In this document: positions 33,756 through 45,238 of the stretch, one piece after another
How the letters are laid out: every line of letters begins with the position of its first letter
Position numbering within the stretch: the stretch's first letter is position 1
Origin: Tipula vernalis
Taxonomy: Eukaryota; Arthropoda; Insecta; Diptera; Tipulidae
DNA: 64,000 nucleotides
Reading direction: 5' to 3'
Assembly (NCBI GenBank): GCA_958295665.1
Contig: OY282560.1
Coordinates: 24,325,653 to 24,389,652 of the forward strand
The notes under the pieces: model-generated
Databases searched by the model: none
What the model was told of the DNA's origin: nothing
The model's input: the letters and a program-made list of their open reading frames with translations, nothing else
Translations under genes and position numbers: made by a program

Positions 33756-36245
33756 TTATAAACGTAAAGTGTAGTGTTCTTTTATTTTGAGCATAGTTGC
33801 TCCTGTGGAGGTTTTTATTAAAGTAAATGGTGGACCTAGCAAATCACTAAATTGTAAAATAGCAAATTCTCCTACACTTTTGTGATCTACTTCAAATGAT
33901 AAAAAGTGAGGTTTAAATTGTTTTTTATTTAACTTTTGACAAAATAGACAAACAGAACTTTCATAATTCTTACGGGAAACTATTGTAATAATTTCATAAA
34001 GTTCGACATCATTGATAAAAATTGCGACATAATAACTAGTTTTATATTCAATTCCTTTAAACTTAATTTTACTAAAACATAAAATAATATCTTTAGATAT
34101 CTTAAGTTTTTCAGATATAAAGTTAAGATAATTACTAGTTGACTCATTTTGTTTATACATTTCTAAATCATTACAAATATATTTATCGGAATTTATAATT
34201 TGATTTGCAAACTTTAATTCGTACTTTTTTGCTAACGTTAAACAAATATCTTTACGCGAAGTAATTGTTCTAGCATATATTTTAAATTGTTTGTGTTTCC
34301 CTTCAAATTTAAAACACCACATTTTTCGCAAAGGGCCTGATTCTCTTATAATATTAGGATAATGTATTAAATTATGAAACTTCGGTTTCAAAGTATCATT
34401 AAAGAGGCGCATATAATTTTTGTTATGATATTCAATTTTATAAGTTAAATGAGTAATGTATGATTCCGATACTTCAAAAGATAAAAGAAGTTCAATAATT
34501 TCAACCAAATTAATTAGAAACTCCCATACTTCATCGTCTGATGGGACGAGATCACCAACCATGAGTGGAAAATATATTATAAAACACATCATTTCACTAG
34601 CCGTCATCTTAAAATGCTTATTTACTAGATTATGTCTCTTTACTGGCCCAGAAATATTACCAATTTCAATCGGCCCATATTCAAAATTCTGTTTTCGTAA
34701 ATTTAATATTTCTAAATCAAAATACTTCATTGTATCAATAAAATAACTTATAATATGAGACAGGTCGTAATGGCAGATTCCCTCAAAAACATCGTGCATA
34801 ACGTCAACACAATAATTTTCAACAGCATGAAACGAAGGGATCTTATTAAAGATACAATTCTCATCAATTCCTGTTAAGTATGAATCTTGAAGCTGCAAAT
34901 CACTTTTATAATTTTGAATATTACGCTTCTGAAGACTATTTTCTTTACATAACTTGATACATTCATCTTTATAACATTTACAAAACCTACAATAAGAATT
35001 ACTGGAAAATGATTGCCTGAAACCTAAAATTGAATTCAAGCCCAAGTTATCCCCTACCACGAGCCCTACCACAAAATGAACTCGAACTTTTTTATCGCCA
35101 TTTTGAATTTCAATTCCAGTTTTTTCTAACGAAATCAGATCGTTTACAAGTGCTTCAAAACAGTTTGAATTTTTAAATTTTTTTACGTCCTTCGTTTGAA
35201 CGATTCCTGCGAGAAAAACATTTTGCAGCTTGGACTCGTCAAAAGGTAGTGAGGGAAAAGAATAATAGATATTGCATATAGAACCACCTGCGGCATGAGA
35301 CCCTAATGGATTGTTTATTTGTACATCATCGAAGTATAAAAATAAAGGTATCAATGTTTTATTTTCATACATTTCCTTTTTCTTTTTCCATAATGTTCCT
35401 TGTACAAAATTTGTAAATCGTTTGGTTTTTTCCAATTCTTTCATATGTTTAATAGTATGATCTAAAAGTGAATTATTTTCAAAGAAAGTTCTAAATTGAA
35501 ATTCTAATGGTAGAAGGACGCCTGTCACATTATTTTCGTCAAACGATAAGTAACCATTGTGATAAACTTTTTCAATTTCAGAATTTATAGTGAATTTTTT
35601 CAGATCATTTATTAATCCATATTGCTGTAACCACTTGTGAAGTTTGTGGTCTGTAGAACAATCGTGAAAAATTCTTTCATAATTCGTTAGGATTTTTAAA
35701 ATATCATTACTAAGTGAGAATTGCGATTTCAGTTTACAATGGACGAATAATTTAAGTGTTGTAATCAAAGGAGCAATAATTAATTTTTCAGTATTTTCTA
35801 TAATATCATAAACATTTTTCCGAGAAAAATTGTCATTATTATGTAGCTTCAAGGCAAATTTGGATACCGATTTTAAAATAATTTTTAAGCAGTTTTCAAA
35901 ATCATAATTATCATCCGGTTCTACATTTATTGATTCATTTGATAGGTGCATTGATTCTGACTGCGCATAACATGTTTCGGATGAATTATTGGTTTCAGTA
36001 GTGTTGATCTGACTCGGTGTTACTTTATTTATACGTGGATTGCATTTTCTTTCAGTGTTTAACGCAATTTCGACGTGTTTCAAATTTAGATGTTTTCTAA
36101 AACTATTTAAATTATAAAAACTCTGAGTGCAAAATTCATCACGACATCTATAATTACTATTGTTACCTAAACAATGTTCAGTTTTGTAGTGCTTGATCAA
36201 ATCTTTTATATTCGAAAAATTATCGTGGCACAAATAACAAAACAT
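33756..36245 (-). CDS. C2H2 zinc-finger, TNP2-like transposase-type protein
   Basis: The frame can be extended upstream to 36326, but an intron (donor GTAGTA at 36301, acceptor TTTAG ending at 36253) lies there, so the start is taken as the ATG at 36245: 829 residues, no interruption. Two zinc fingers open it: C3-C6-H19-H24 (C-x2-C-x12-H-x4-H) and C34-C39-H52-H57. Residues from about 300 contain LYFDDVQINNPLGSHA, LAGIVQTKDVKK, VGLVVGDNLGLNSILGF (about 399), a Cys cluster YCRFCKCYKDEC and CVDVMHDVFEGICHYDL (about 485), then KFHNLIHYP and FEGKHKQFK. The spaced acidic residues and the HD..EG motif resemble tnp2-type (EnSpm/CACTA-like) transposases. The exact superfamily is not proven. Its downstream neighbour is the SAM-domain gene. 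A polyadenylation signal (TTTATT on the plus strand, 33615-33620) lies between them. Confidence 0.8.
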   Translation of the reverse strand: MFCYLCHDNFSNIKDLIKHYKTEHCLGNNSNYRCRDEFCTQSFYNLNSFRKHLNLKHVEIALNTERKCNPRINKVTPSQINTTETNNSSETCYAQSESMHLSNESINVEPDDNYDFENCLKIILKSVSKFALKLHNNDNFSRKNVYDIIENTEKLIIAPLITTLKLFVHCKLKSQFSLSNDILKILTNYERIFHDCSTDHKLHKWLQQYGLINDLKKFTINSEIEKVYHNGYLSFDENNVTGVLLPLEFQFRTFFENNSLLDHTIKHMKELEKTKRFTNFVQGTLWKKKKEMYENKTLIPLFLYFDDVQINNPLGSHAAGGSICNIYYSFPSLPFDESKLQNVFLAGIVQTKDVKKFKNSNCFEALVNDLISLEKTGIEIQNGDKKVRVHFVVGLVVGDNLGLNSILGFRQSFSSNSYCRFCKCYKDECIKLCKENSLQKRNIQNYKSDLQLQDSYLTGIDENCIFNKIPSFHAVENYCVDVMHDVFEGICHYDLSHIISYFIDTMKYFDLEILNLRKQNFEYGPIEIGNISGPVKRHNLVNKHFKMTASEMMCFIIYFPLMVGDLVPSDDEVWEFLINLVEIIELLLSFEVSESYITHLTYKIEYHNKNYMRLFNDTLKPKFHNLIHYPNIIRESGPLRKMWCFKFEGKHKQFKIYARTITSRKDICLTLAKKYELKFANQIINSDKYICNDLEMYKQNESTSNYLNFISEKLKISKDIILCFSKIKFKGIEYKTSYYVAIFINDVELYEIITIVSRKNYESSVCLFCQKLNKKQFKPHFLSFEVDHKSVGEFAILQFSDLLGPPFTLIKTSTGATMLKIKEHYTLRL

Positions 36246-36252
36246 AATGTAC

Positions 36253-36301
36253 CTAAAAATAAAAACAATATAAAGATATTTGTATAAAATATATGTACTA
36301 C
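36253..36301 (-). other. Likely 5'-UTR intron of the zinc-finger transposase-type gene
   Basis: On the minus strand GCGAG|GTAGTACATA is followed 49 bp later by TTTATTTTTAG|GTACATTATG, placing the acceptor 7 bp before the ATG at 36245. Splicing removes the upstream in-frame ATG context. The intron is short, so confidence is moderate. Confidence 0.55.
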
Positions 36302-36942
36302 CTCGCAAAAATAAGTTTCCACGCATCGTTGAGGAATGCAGGAAGTATATACTCTGTCAGTTGCAGACCGTATCGCCAAGATGTCTCAACGAAACGGTGG
36401 ACACGGTGGATATTAGTATCACGTTTATAAATAAATAAAATATTACGAAAAACGTCTGTTTTTTATTATTGCGATAGGTGGATACTTATTTTTGGGAGGT
36501 AGTAATAAGGTAAATGTCCGTAATGCCGATCGTTGTACCAAATTTATTGCTATTCTTTATAAAACAAAACGAACCTATAGGCCAAATGGTACGCACAGTC
36601 ATTTTCTTAAAGAAGGAATTTATTTAAAACAGACACCATCTTGATTTTCACTAAGAAATCACACAAATGTTTCAATGTACAATTATACATATTTAACTAA
36701 ACAAATTATAAATAAAAACTTTATTAAATCACTTACAAAATTTAATGCAATTTAATGATTTAAAATTTAATAAATTTATATTTCAAAAAAAACACTTTTA
36801 ACACAAAATAACAAAACACAACCACTCACAACAAAGGAAAGACTACGAATTTTGTCCTCCAACCATTTGTTCTTCGATTCCATATATGGTCATACAACGG
36901 CTAAGCAATATTGTTGTCACAATATAATAATTAATAGAAATT

Positions 36943-37045
36943 TGTACCGAATTGATACTTTTGATCGAATTGATACTTTGTACCGAATTGATACTTTTCA
37001 TCGAATTGATACTTTGTACCGAATTGATACTTTGAATCAATTGAT
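36943..37045. repeat. Minisatellite, about 21-bp unit CGAATTGATACTTT(T/G)
   Basis: CGAATTGATACTTT recurs five times, alternating between GTACCGAATTGATAC and GATCGAATTGATAC forms. The Ser-Ile-Asn repeat frame on the minus strand is a translation of this minisatellite and has no support as a gene. Confidence 0.8.
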
Positions 37046-37395
37046 CCTTTTGCGCTACATTTGCATGAAACTTTAGATAATTTTTACGATATAATTTTTT
37101 ATAAATTTAACCAAATCTTCTCGATTCCTATTTGTTTAAATTATTTATTGGACTCAAATTCTTATTTTCGAAATAAAGATTTATTTACTAAATTAAAATG
37201 TATCTGAAAAATATTCACCGATAAACATTTTATTTGAAAATAAATTTCATTAAATGATTTAAGCAAATAGGGATACAGAAGTTTGATTAAATTCATAAAA
37301 AATTACATCATAATAATTATCTAAAAGTATCAAGCAATGTAAAACAAAACTCTTGTAAAAATCGAATACGAAGCGGTCGCCATCTTGATTTTCAC

Positions 37396-37398
<3 letters not shown>

Positions 37399-37473
<75 letters not shown>
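37399..37473. repeat. (AT)n microsatellite
   Basis: About 75 bp of pure AT repeats lie inside the second copy of the 36.6/37.4 kb direct repeat. Confidence 0.95.
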
Positions 37474-37478
<5 letters not shown>

Positions 37479-37620
37479 ATAGAATTGAACTATTTTAACT
37501 TAAAAAAATTGTAATTAAAATATAATCACTTACCAATTTCTTTATTATTTTCACTTATTTAACAATTTACAAAACACAATACACAACCACTCACTTGCTA
37601 AGGAAAGACAACGAATGAAC

Positions 37621-38226
37621 AATTGAACAAGAACAAACAACGAAACCTATAATATTTTTTCTTGTTTTAGCGAGAAAGAGAATATGTTTGTATGCAGCTG
37701 TAGCTAATTATATTTTTTTTCGTTTTTGACCTTCGTTTTTATTTTAAGTCATTTTCACAGCCGTGTTCAAAACAAAAAAATGTTTATTCAGAATGCAAAA
37801 ACAAAATTATATAATATAAAATACATAAACTGTACTTATAGTATATAAATATATTATGTAGTATTTTAAAAACAATATATTATTTTTTAATGGAATTCTT
37901 AATATATTAGCATTATAATTATTTTTATTTAAATTATAATAAAATACATAAAGATAATTTTTATTAATTCCATTGAAAAAATATTTAGGTTCACCCGGTA
38001 ATCTCTCTCAATATTTTACGTTATTTTTGTAAATTTCCATTTACATATACCAAATATAACATCTGTTCAATTTATTACGTCCTACTCTCACTCTCTTGCT
38101 CTCCCTCCTACCACACGATATTATAACTTCGAGAATTTGTTTGTTGTACGTCCACCCAAAATATGGGTGGGTTAGGGTTATATGAATATAGAAAACGGGA
38201 TAACATAATGATTTAAGGTTTATATT
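37621..38226. other. AT-rich spacer
   Basis: No gene seen. A pyrimidine tract (CTCTCACTCTCTTGCTCTCC, about 38089-38108) precedes the satellite, and an incomplete satellite-like lead-in starts near 38160. Confidence 0.4.
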
Positions 38227-39312
38227 CGCACATGGCTATTTCTTAACCGATTATGATGAGATTCACCGTTTGCGATAGAAATGGAATTCGAAATTTATTT
38301 TTATTTAAGTTTCTGGAACAGGGCTAGTTTTAGGTTCTTACTAGAGTATTTCTGAACCGATTAGTATGAAATTCGACATCTGCGACGAACAGCGCTAGTT
38401 TTAGGTTCGCACATGGCTATTTCTTAACCGATTATGATGAGATTTACCATTTGCGATGGAAATGGAATTCGAAATTTATTTTTATTTAAGTTTCTGGAAC
38501 AGGGCTAGTTTTAGGTTCTTACTAGAGTATTTCTGAACCGATTAATATGAAATTCGACATCTGCGACGAACAGCGCTAGTTTTAGGTTCGCACATGGCTA
38601 TTTCTTAACCGATTATGACGAGATTTACCATTTGCGATGGAAATGGAATTCGAAATTTATTTTTATTTAAGTTTCTGGAACAGGGCTAGTTTTAGGTTCT
38701 TACTAGAGTATTTCTGAACCGATTAATATGAAATTCGACATCTGCGACGAACAGCGCTAGTTTTAGGTTCGCACATGGCTATTTCTTAACCGATTATGAC
38801 GAGATTTACCATTTGCGATGGAAATGGAATTCGAAATTTATTTTTATTTAAGTTTCTGGAACAGGGCTAGTTTTAGGTTCTTACTAGAGTATTTCTGAAC
38901 CGATTAGTATGAAATTCGACATCTGCGACGAACAGCGCTAGTTTTAGGTTCGCACATGGCTATTTCTTAACTGATTATGATGAGATTTACCATTTGCGAT
39001 GGAAATGGAATTCGAAATTTATTTTTATTTAAGTTTCTGGAACAGGGCTAGTTTTAGGTTCTTACTAGAGTATTTCTGAACCGATTAATATATAATTCGA
39101 CATCTGCGACGAACAGCGCTAGTTTTAGGTTCGCACATGGCTATTTCTTAACCGATTATGACGAGATTTACCATTTGCGATGGAAATGGAATTCGAAATT
39201 TATTTTTATTTAAGTTTCTGGAACAGGGCTAGTTTTAGGTTTTTACTAGACTCTTTCTGAACCGATTAGTATGAAATTCGACATCTGCGACGAACAGCGC
39301 TAGTTTTAAGTA
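38227..39312. repeat. 181-bp satellite, six near-identical tandem units
   Basis: CGCACATGGCTATTTCTTAA occurs at 38227, 38408, 38589, 38770, 38951 and 39132, exactly 181 bp apart each time. Only a few point differences separate the units. Each unit contains two related halves, one with TTCTTAACCGATTATGA and one with TTTCTGAACCGATTA(G/A)TATGA, both ending in GCTAGTTTTAGGTT. The exact spacing and low divergence indicate recent amplification. A diverged single relative lies at 1160. Confidence 0.93.
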
Positions 39313-39473
39313 ATAAATAAATTTATATAAATAATAGTAATAATATTAATAAATAAATTTATTATAATTACTAATTATAATTAGTTTTTAATACTTCAGT
39401 TTATAATTTTTTGGAAGCATAGTTTGATTCTTGTAAATAAAATATTTTACTTTTAAATAGGAATAATACTTTA

Positions 39474-39830
39474 AAAAATTGTAAATTAGGTAATTTTTAG
39501 TATGTACTTTAGTTTATAAATCAATGAAAACGTACATTGAATATTGAAAAATAAATAAGTTATTGTGAAAAAAATCAAGAACCGAAAATAATAAACGAAA
39601 TTATGAATTGATAACCAGATTCATCGCAGTATTGTTGTTGTACGAGAAATAAACTAACTTTATAAAATTGTAACTTAGTTAGTTTTTAGTACTTTAGTTT
39701 ATAAATCAATGAAAACGTACATTGAATATTAATAAATTAAGGAGTTGCTATGAAAAGATAATCAATAAATGAAAATAATAAATGCGTTATTAATTGATAA
39801 CCAGATTCATCGCAGTATCCGTTGTTATAA
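39474..39830. repeat. Tandem dimer, about 190-bp unit
   Basis: AAAATTGTAA...TTAGTTTATAAATCAATGAAAACGTACATTGAATATT...GATAACCAGATTCATCGCAGTAT is present twice (near 39474 and 39664) with moderate divergence and small indels. No coding capacity. Confidence 0.75.
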
Positions 39831-39909
39831 TGAATTTATTAATTGATTTCACTAATTTTTAAGGGTTATCATTTAATAAATCCTGTACGTTAAATTATTT
39901 TTTTCAGTG

Positions 39910-40727
39910 AACGCAAGCATTTTTTAATTTTTCTTAATAAAACATTTAAAAAGGCGAGATTTGCAAGTTCCGGTATATCGTAGATTATAATTAACTTCCC
40001 CGGATTAGTTATAGCATAAAATTATTAAATGCGATTTTTAGTGCAATTTTAAATGGGCCAAAAACTCCTATGTCTAGAGGTTGTAATTTGTGGGAGCAAT
40101 GAGGTGGGAATGACAGAAGAACTATTCCGCATTTTCGAGAAAATTCTATTGCAGGCAAAGAACAATAGCTTTTGTGGTTGTCCATTAGCAACAAAATACG
40201 GTTTTCTTTAGAACAACGTGTCTGCAGCTGAATATGCTTTAAAACTTCTGGGAAAAGTTCTACTGTCATCCAACCTGTTCTAGATGCAAGACCTAAACTT
40301 CCTCTTGGTGCTCCATGAAAAAAACGGCCCTTGTAGTGAACTCGAGGGAACACAAATTCAGGAGCAATCGAATGGCCAACGAGTTCACCATGTTCCGCTG
40401 AAACGATTTGGCTCACTTGTCTCTTTGACTTGTCTGATTATTACCTTTGGTGCTTGCATGACAGTGGTTATTCCAGTCTCGTCTAAATTATACACATTGC
40501 ATAGTGCAAATTTAAACCTATCCATCACATCAACATAATTATTGACATCAACAACCTTCTACTGGTAAAACAAAAGATCGACTGAATAACCGCGTGCATT
40601 TTTTTTACCATGAAGTGAATGCTCATGCGCACACTTGTTAGTATTTTTGTTTTTCTAATCCCGTTATTTTGATAGATTTTGAGCATGTTTATTTTTTCCC
40701 CGTGCTTACAGTTGCCCCACCTCCCCC
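39910..40727 (-). mobile_element. Pogo-like element copy P1 (left TIR lost)
   Basis: The element encodes, on the minus strand, the middle and C-terminal part of a pogo/Tigger-like transposase. It has NVYNLDETGITTV (first catalytic Asp, near 40480), then after a frameshift VSQIVSAEHGELV, LLMDNHKSYC (second Asp, near 40190) and PPHCSHKLQPLDIGVFG (near 40085). The N-terminal DNA-binding domain is absent, so this is a deletion derivative. The right TIR is TTGCCCCACCTCCCCC at 40712-40727 followed by TA. The left TIR seen in P2 is missing; homology begins at AACGCAAGC (39910). P1 lacks the BEL insertion of P2 and shows the intact target CTCACTTGTCTC. Confidence 0.85.
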
Positions 40728-40769
40728 TATGTGTATTTGTATAGTCCACTAATTTTTTTCATTAGGAGC

Positions 40770-41520
40770 AAACACAATCTAACTTCCAACTCAACTCGTA
40801 AATCAATCCCTCACCTAACTCCTTAATCGCTTAATAAACCCCAACTCAATCTTCAACTCTTCAATCCTCACGTAACCACCAAATTAACCCTAAACCCAAC
40901 ACTCAATTAAATCACCAATTCAACTCCAAACCAACTTACAACTCAACCCTTAACACCAAACTCAACGTTCAATCCAATTCTCAATCCGAGGGCCCGAAAA
41001 ACCAAATGGGCACGCAAACTCTACTCAGAACAACTGCTCAAGCTAACTTAAAACTCAAATCTCAACTAAACCCCCATATAAATTTCGAACTGAATGACTC
41101 AATCAGCCTCAACGCTATCTCAAGCTCAGCCCTCAAACTCAACATCCAACTCCACCAGGCTTAATTCTCTAATCAACAAGGTGCAAGAAACTGCATGCCT
41201 ACCTGTACTGAGATCAAAACTACTTAAGCTGACTTAATCCCAACTGAACCATTGACAACCCCAACTCAACCATAACCCCAATCCAATTTAACCCCATACT
41301 CAACTCTCAACTCAATTCCCAAATCAACATGGTCTGTAGAACTGCACAAGTACATGAACTAAACTAAAATCAACTAATTCTACGAGTATTTCTAATTCAG
41401 TTCTAAATTAAACCCCAAAGTTGATCCCCAACAGAACTGCCTTTTCAATCCTAACCCAACCCCAACTCAACTTTAATTCAACGATAAATTAATCCCCAAT
41501 TCTACCAAAAACTCAAAGCT
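40770..41520. repeat. Degenerate AACTCAACC-rich low-complexity tract
   Basis: Loose repetitions of CCAACTCAAC, AACTCAATTC and CAACCCCAACTC, interrupted by less repetitive blocks. The reverse complement (GTTGAG) characterises 1561-1800. The copy in H2 runs from 54424 to 55175. Confidence 0.75.
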
Positions 41521-41524
41521 CAGA

Positions 41525-42405
41525 AATTGTTTGATTGATTTGATTGATTGATTTTGAATGTACGGCCAAGCATTATAGCAGGTTCTCCCGGACTCCCGGA
41601 CACATACATTATACCCGTTTACACATAACAAAACCGTAGGATAGGATAGGACACCAATTCGATCGATAGTTAGTAAATTATTAGTATAATATATAATAAA
41701 TAGGTTTGCACAAGACAGCACAATCTAAGTACATTTTTAGATGATCATTTCTCTGGAATCCAGGGCCGGATACTCTAGACTCCCTAAATCTAAAACAATA
41801 CTCAACAAATTATTAATGTTGTAATTTCACCCCTGTCCGCCTTTCATTAATTTACCTGATAAAATATTTAAGACAAATTTAAAACAACAGCGCTTATTTC
41901 ATTATTCGTGGTCCTTTTATATCTAAATAATTAATTATTACGTACCACAACAAAAATTAAAATAAACGTTAAAAACCATTTAAACATAAAATTTAACTTA
42001 AGAAAAGAAAATAAATAATTTTAAATTCGATTATTTTATAAAATGTATATGTTACAGCACAGCAAACACTCTAGACTCCTCAATAATTCAATTATGTACT
42101 ATAATTATATCAAGAATCAACAAACAAAATTAAAATTAAAATTCCCAGGCAACTCTGAAAACTAAATTTAATTAATAAATCACCATAATACTAAATTTTA
42201 TTACTTAAATGAATAATTATTATAACAGGATCTTCAGTATTACCGAGCACACACCGTACACCCATTTACACATACTAAAACCAATGGATAGAATATAATT
42301 ATTAGTTGGGACAGATTCAATCCGTTTGCAGTCTCCTAAGCGATTAATAGGTAGTAAATTAGTAGTACAATAAATGATAAACAGGTTAACACAAGACAGC
42401 ACTCC
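41525..42405 (-). repeat. Two copies of a short dispersed repeat
   Basis: The segments 41525-41725 and 42228-42405 share, in order, ACCCGTTTACACATA or ACCCATTTACACATA, GGATAG, GATTCGATCG-like or GATTCAATCCG sequence, TAGTAAATTA(T)TAGTA and GTT(T/A)(G/A)CACAAGACAGCAC. On the minus strand both give a similar frame (LFIIYYTNNLL against LFIIYCTTNLL), which may hint at derivation from a coding sequence. A third diverged copy is at 21310. Confidence 0.55.
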
Positions 42406-45238
42406 CATAAAACTTCAACTTCGCTTATGGATATATTACCCAGCAGAATCAAGCAGGCAAAATAAGTAAAATAATAATTCAATGAAAGGATTAATTTTTT
42501 AAAAGTTTAATCGGTTTACCATATAAGTAATATTGATGTTTGTGTGTGAAAACTGCAACGCAAACCTGAACAAATGCATTAAGTTAAAGTTCAATACATA
42601 TAGCATCATGATTTGGATTTACATAATTCCACCTTGTTCACATTCGTTAAGAACATCATTATTTGTTGCAAACCAAACCACAACTCACAAATTAGTATTT
42701 TATAATTTAGTTTATTTATATTCTTTCAACATTAATGAAATTAATTTAATATAATTTAATGCAGTTTATAATAGCCTGTAAAAAAATGTATCATATCTAA
42801 CTATACTATTTTAATAGATTATATATGGCGGTTTCGGATTCGACTCAAACTCACTCAATTATACGAAGTATAGAAATTCTATTTGAGTCCAATACATTAT
42901 AAATTTTGATGCCACCAAAATAAAAGTAACAGAATCGTATTTACTAAACCACCAACACACATTGAAGGTAAATATTTTTCTACAGCCTTCCATGTGCGAA
43001 GCAGGAGACGTATTATATTTTCAGGAAAATATTTGTGACGACTATACCAAAACCAACAAAAATGTCTCTCTGTTTTTGTTGTTGTTTAAATATTATATGA
43101 CAAAAACCAATAATATATAGTACATTTCCTTGATAGGATCTGTGTAAATAGCGAACGAGACGGCCTGTATAAACATTTTTGTTGGTTTTGCTATGTATCA
43201 AACTTTAAGAATAAATTTGTGTCGATTTTATATGAAATAAAACACAAGAACAATTCAAGTATTCGTAAAAATACAGATATGAAATTAACTACGACGTATA
43301 CCAAATTAAGTTAAAAACAATTTCAATATTATCGAATTATTTGATTTTAGTAATTAAATTCCATGTACAATCACACAAAAGTCAAAATCATGCACTTAAT
43401 CAAGAAATCAAGAATTTTGATTTCTTGGATTGTATTTTCCAAAATTACACTTTAATTATTATATCACTTACACTTTTCGCTAAAATTGATTTTAATTAGA
43501 ATTAAAATGTATGTGCATGGGTATAAAAAGTATATACATAACACTTCACACTAACAACACTTAAATAAAAAATAAAAAATAAAAATTAAATTAAATTAAA
43601 TTTTGAAGAGGAAAGACAAAATACGTCTATCCTCTTTAAATTTTTACTCTCCCCTCAAAGCCCAAAAATTGTTTGAAAAAAATTCAAACCGATCAAGCCG
43701 TTTCAAGATACAGTGAGTACATACTTACAGACAGACATCCAAACATCCAGTCATCCAAACAGATGCACTTTCAAAATATCGAGAAAAGTGGTTTTGGACA
43801 AAAAGATTAAAGCCAGTTTTAACAGAATTTCAGTAACTTTGATCCATGCGGACCAAGGTAAATGGCCTTTACGGTTAACACTTGTAAATCAAAGTAGTAG
43901 ATCAAAAAATGAAACAACCTACAAGAAACTTGCAAATTTACATCCAACAATCCCATTGCATTAGTTCTTCTGCAAAATACAGAAACCACCACTGTATGTG
44001 CGGTCGACGTAAACAAATCATGCAATACTATCAATTCAAGTTTTGCATCTCCAAAATTGTGAGATTTATTCGGACTATATATGTACATTTCAACACTTTT
44101 AGGTGCAAGTAGGGCCAAGAACCGACGATTTTCAAATGAGTGTCTTTTTAAATCATAATGGTCGCATTCCGCCTAAAATTGTGACGATGTTTTAGTATAA
44201 CCAAAAAAAGTGTCATGATCATTTAGTTGTTTAACTTCACGAAACGAAGATAACTGACGTCTCAGCAGATCATTTAATTAATTTGTCTTTATTTTTATTT
44301 ATAATGAGCCAATTCTTTATATTTAAACAAATTATTTTTTTGGTATAGGGTTCTTTATTTTTTGCAGATTTAAGCTTGAGCTTTCAATGATCTAGAATTG
44401 AGAAAATTTATTTAATTTGTCTTTATTTCCAAAATGTCGAAAAATTATTTGAAAGCCTTCAGATTCAGTGTTAAAATGAAGGCCAAATAATTAAATGCAA
44501 TAATAGTCGAGCAGAATTAGGGTTTATAAACGAAATAATTCGTGCAAAAGTGCCATTTAGTAAATTACTCACTTGTTTTGCAATTTAGGAAAAATATTTA
44601 ACGCCAAAGTTGTTCTATGGGAAATTTCCTTAAGTTGTGAAAATTTCTTCTTACTTATTTATCATTTGTATAAGCTCGATTTTTCCCATATTCTGGCTGG
44701 ACTATAAACTGTGTTTGGTTCACTGTCGTAAATATCGAAAAAAGTCTTATACAATTGGAATTGTGTTTACGCAAATTACGCATTGTTTAATATTTTGTCT
44801 CCATGAAGTTTGCATCCCTTTCCAACACTAATCGATAGGTAATTTTTGTTAATAATTTCAATCCTTCAGATTTCAATTGACATATCGCTAGGTGCGTGGA
44901 TTTATTCCCATTCCGAAAATTTATAGCTTTTAGTTAAACGCTTTTATATATGTTTACATAGATATTTTGAGAAAATTTTGATTTGCCAATTTTTCGATAT
45001 TTGATCAACGACCTGTGAGAGAATACAAATGTAGCCTTAAAGTTTCTACTTGTAGCGAACACAATATTGAAATTATTTATAAATTGTTAGGTTTTAATAT
45101 TTTAAAAAAATTAATTATTTTTCTTTAATTAAGATTAGCTAGGTACAATTTTTATTAATAACAGTTATTACAATTTTCTGAACCTCGATGACTTTTCGGT
45201 ACTGTAAACAAATCAAATAAATTAATTAAGTTTAAATA

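Larger units (their letters stand above)
36634..37620. repeat. Diverged direct repeat pair upstream of the two-gene element
   Basis: CATCTTGATTTTCACTAA occurs at about 36637 and 37381. Further on, ACACAACCACTCAC and AAGGAAAGAC(T/A)ACGAAT occur at 36816-36850 and 37580-37614. The two blocks, roughly 240 bp each and about 740 bp apart, therefore share order and orientation. The second contains an AT microsatellite at 37399-37473. They may be terminal or promoter sequences of the neighbouring element or a partial duplication. Confidence 0.6.

Noticed and set aside
36843..37040. Ser-Ile-Asn repeat protein frame
   Set aside because: A translation of the 21-bp minisatellite; no start context or conservation.
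42533..44831. Several short frames perfectly repeated in both 6-kb copies (for example 42533-42754, 43819-44118, 44637-44831)
   Set aside because: They are conserved only because the DNA was recently duplicated. They overlap on both strands and show no domain, splice or codon signal.
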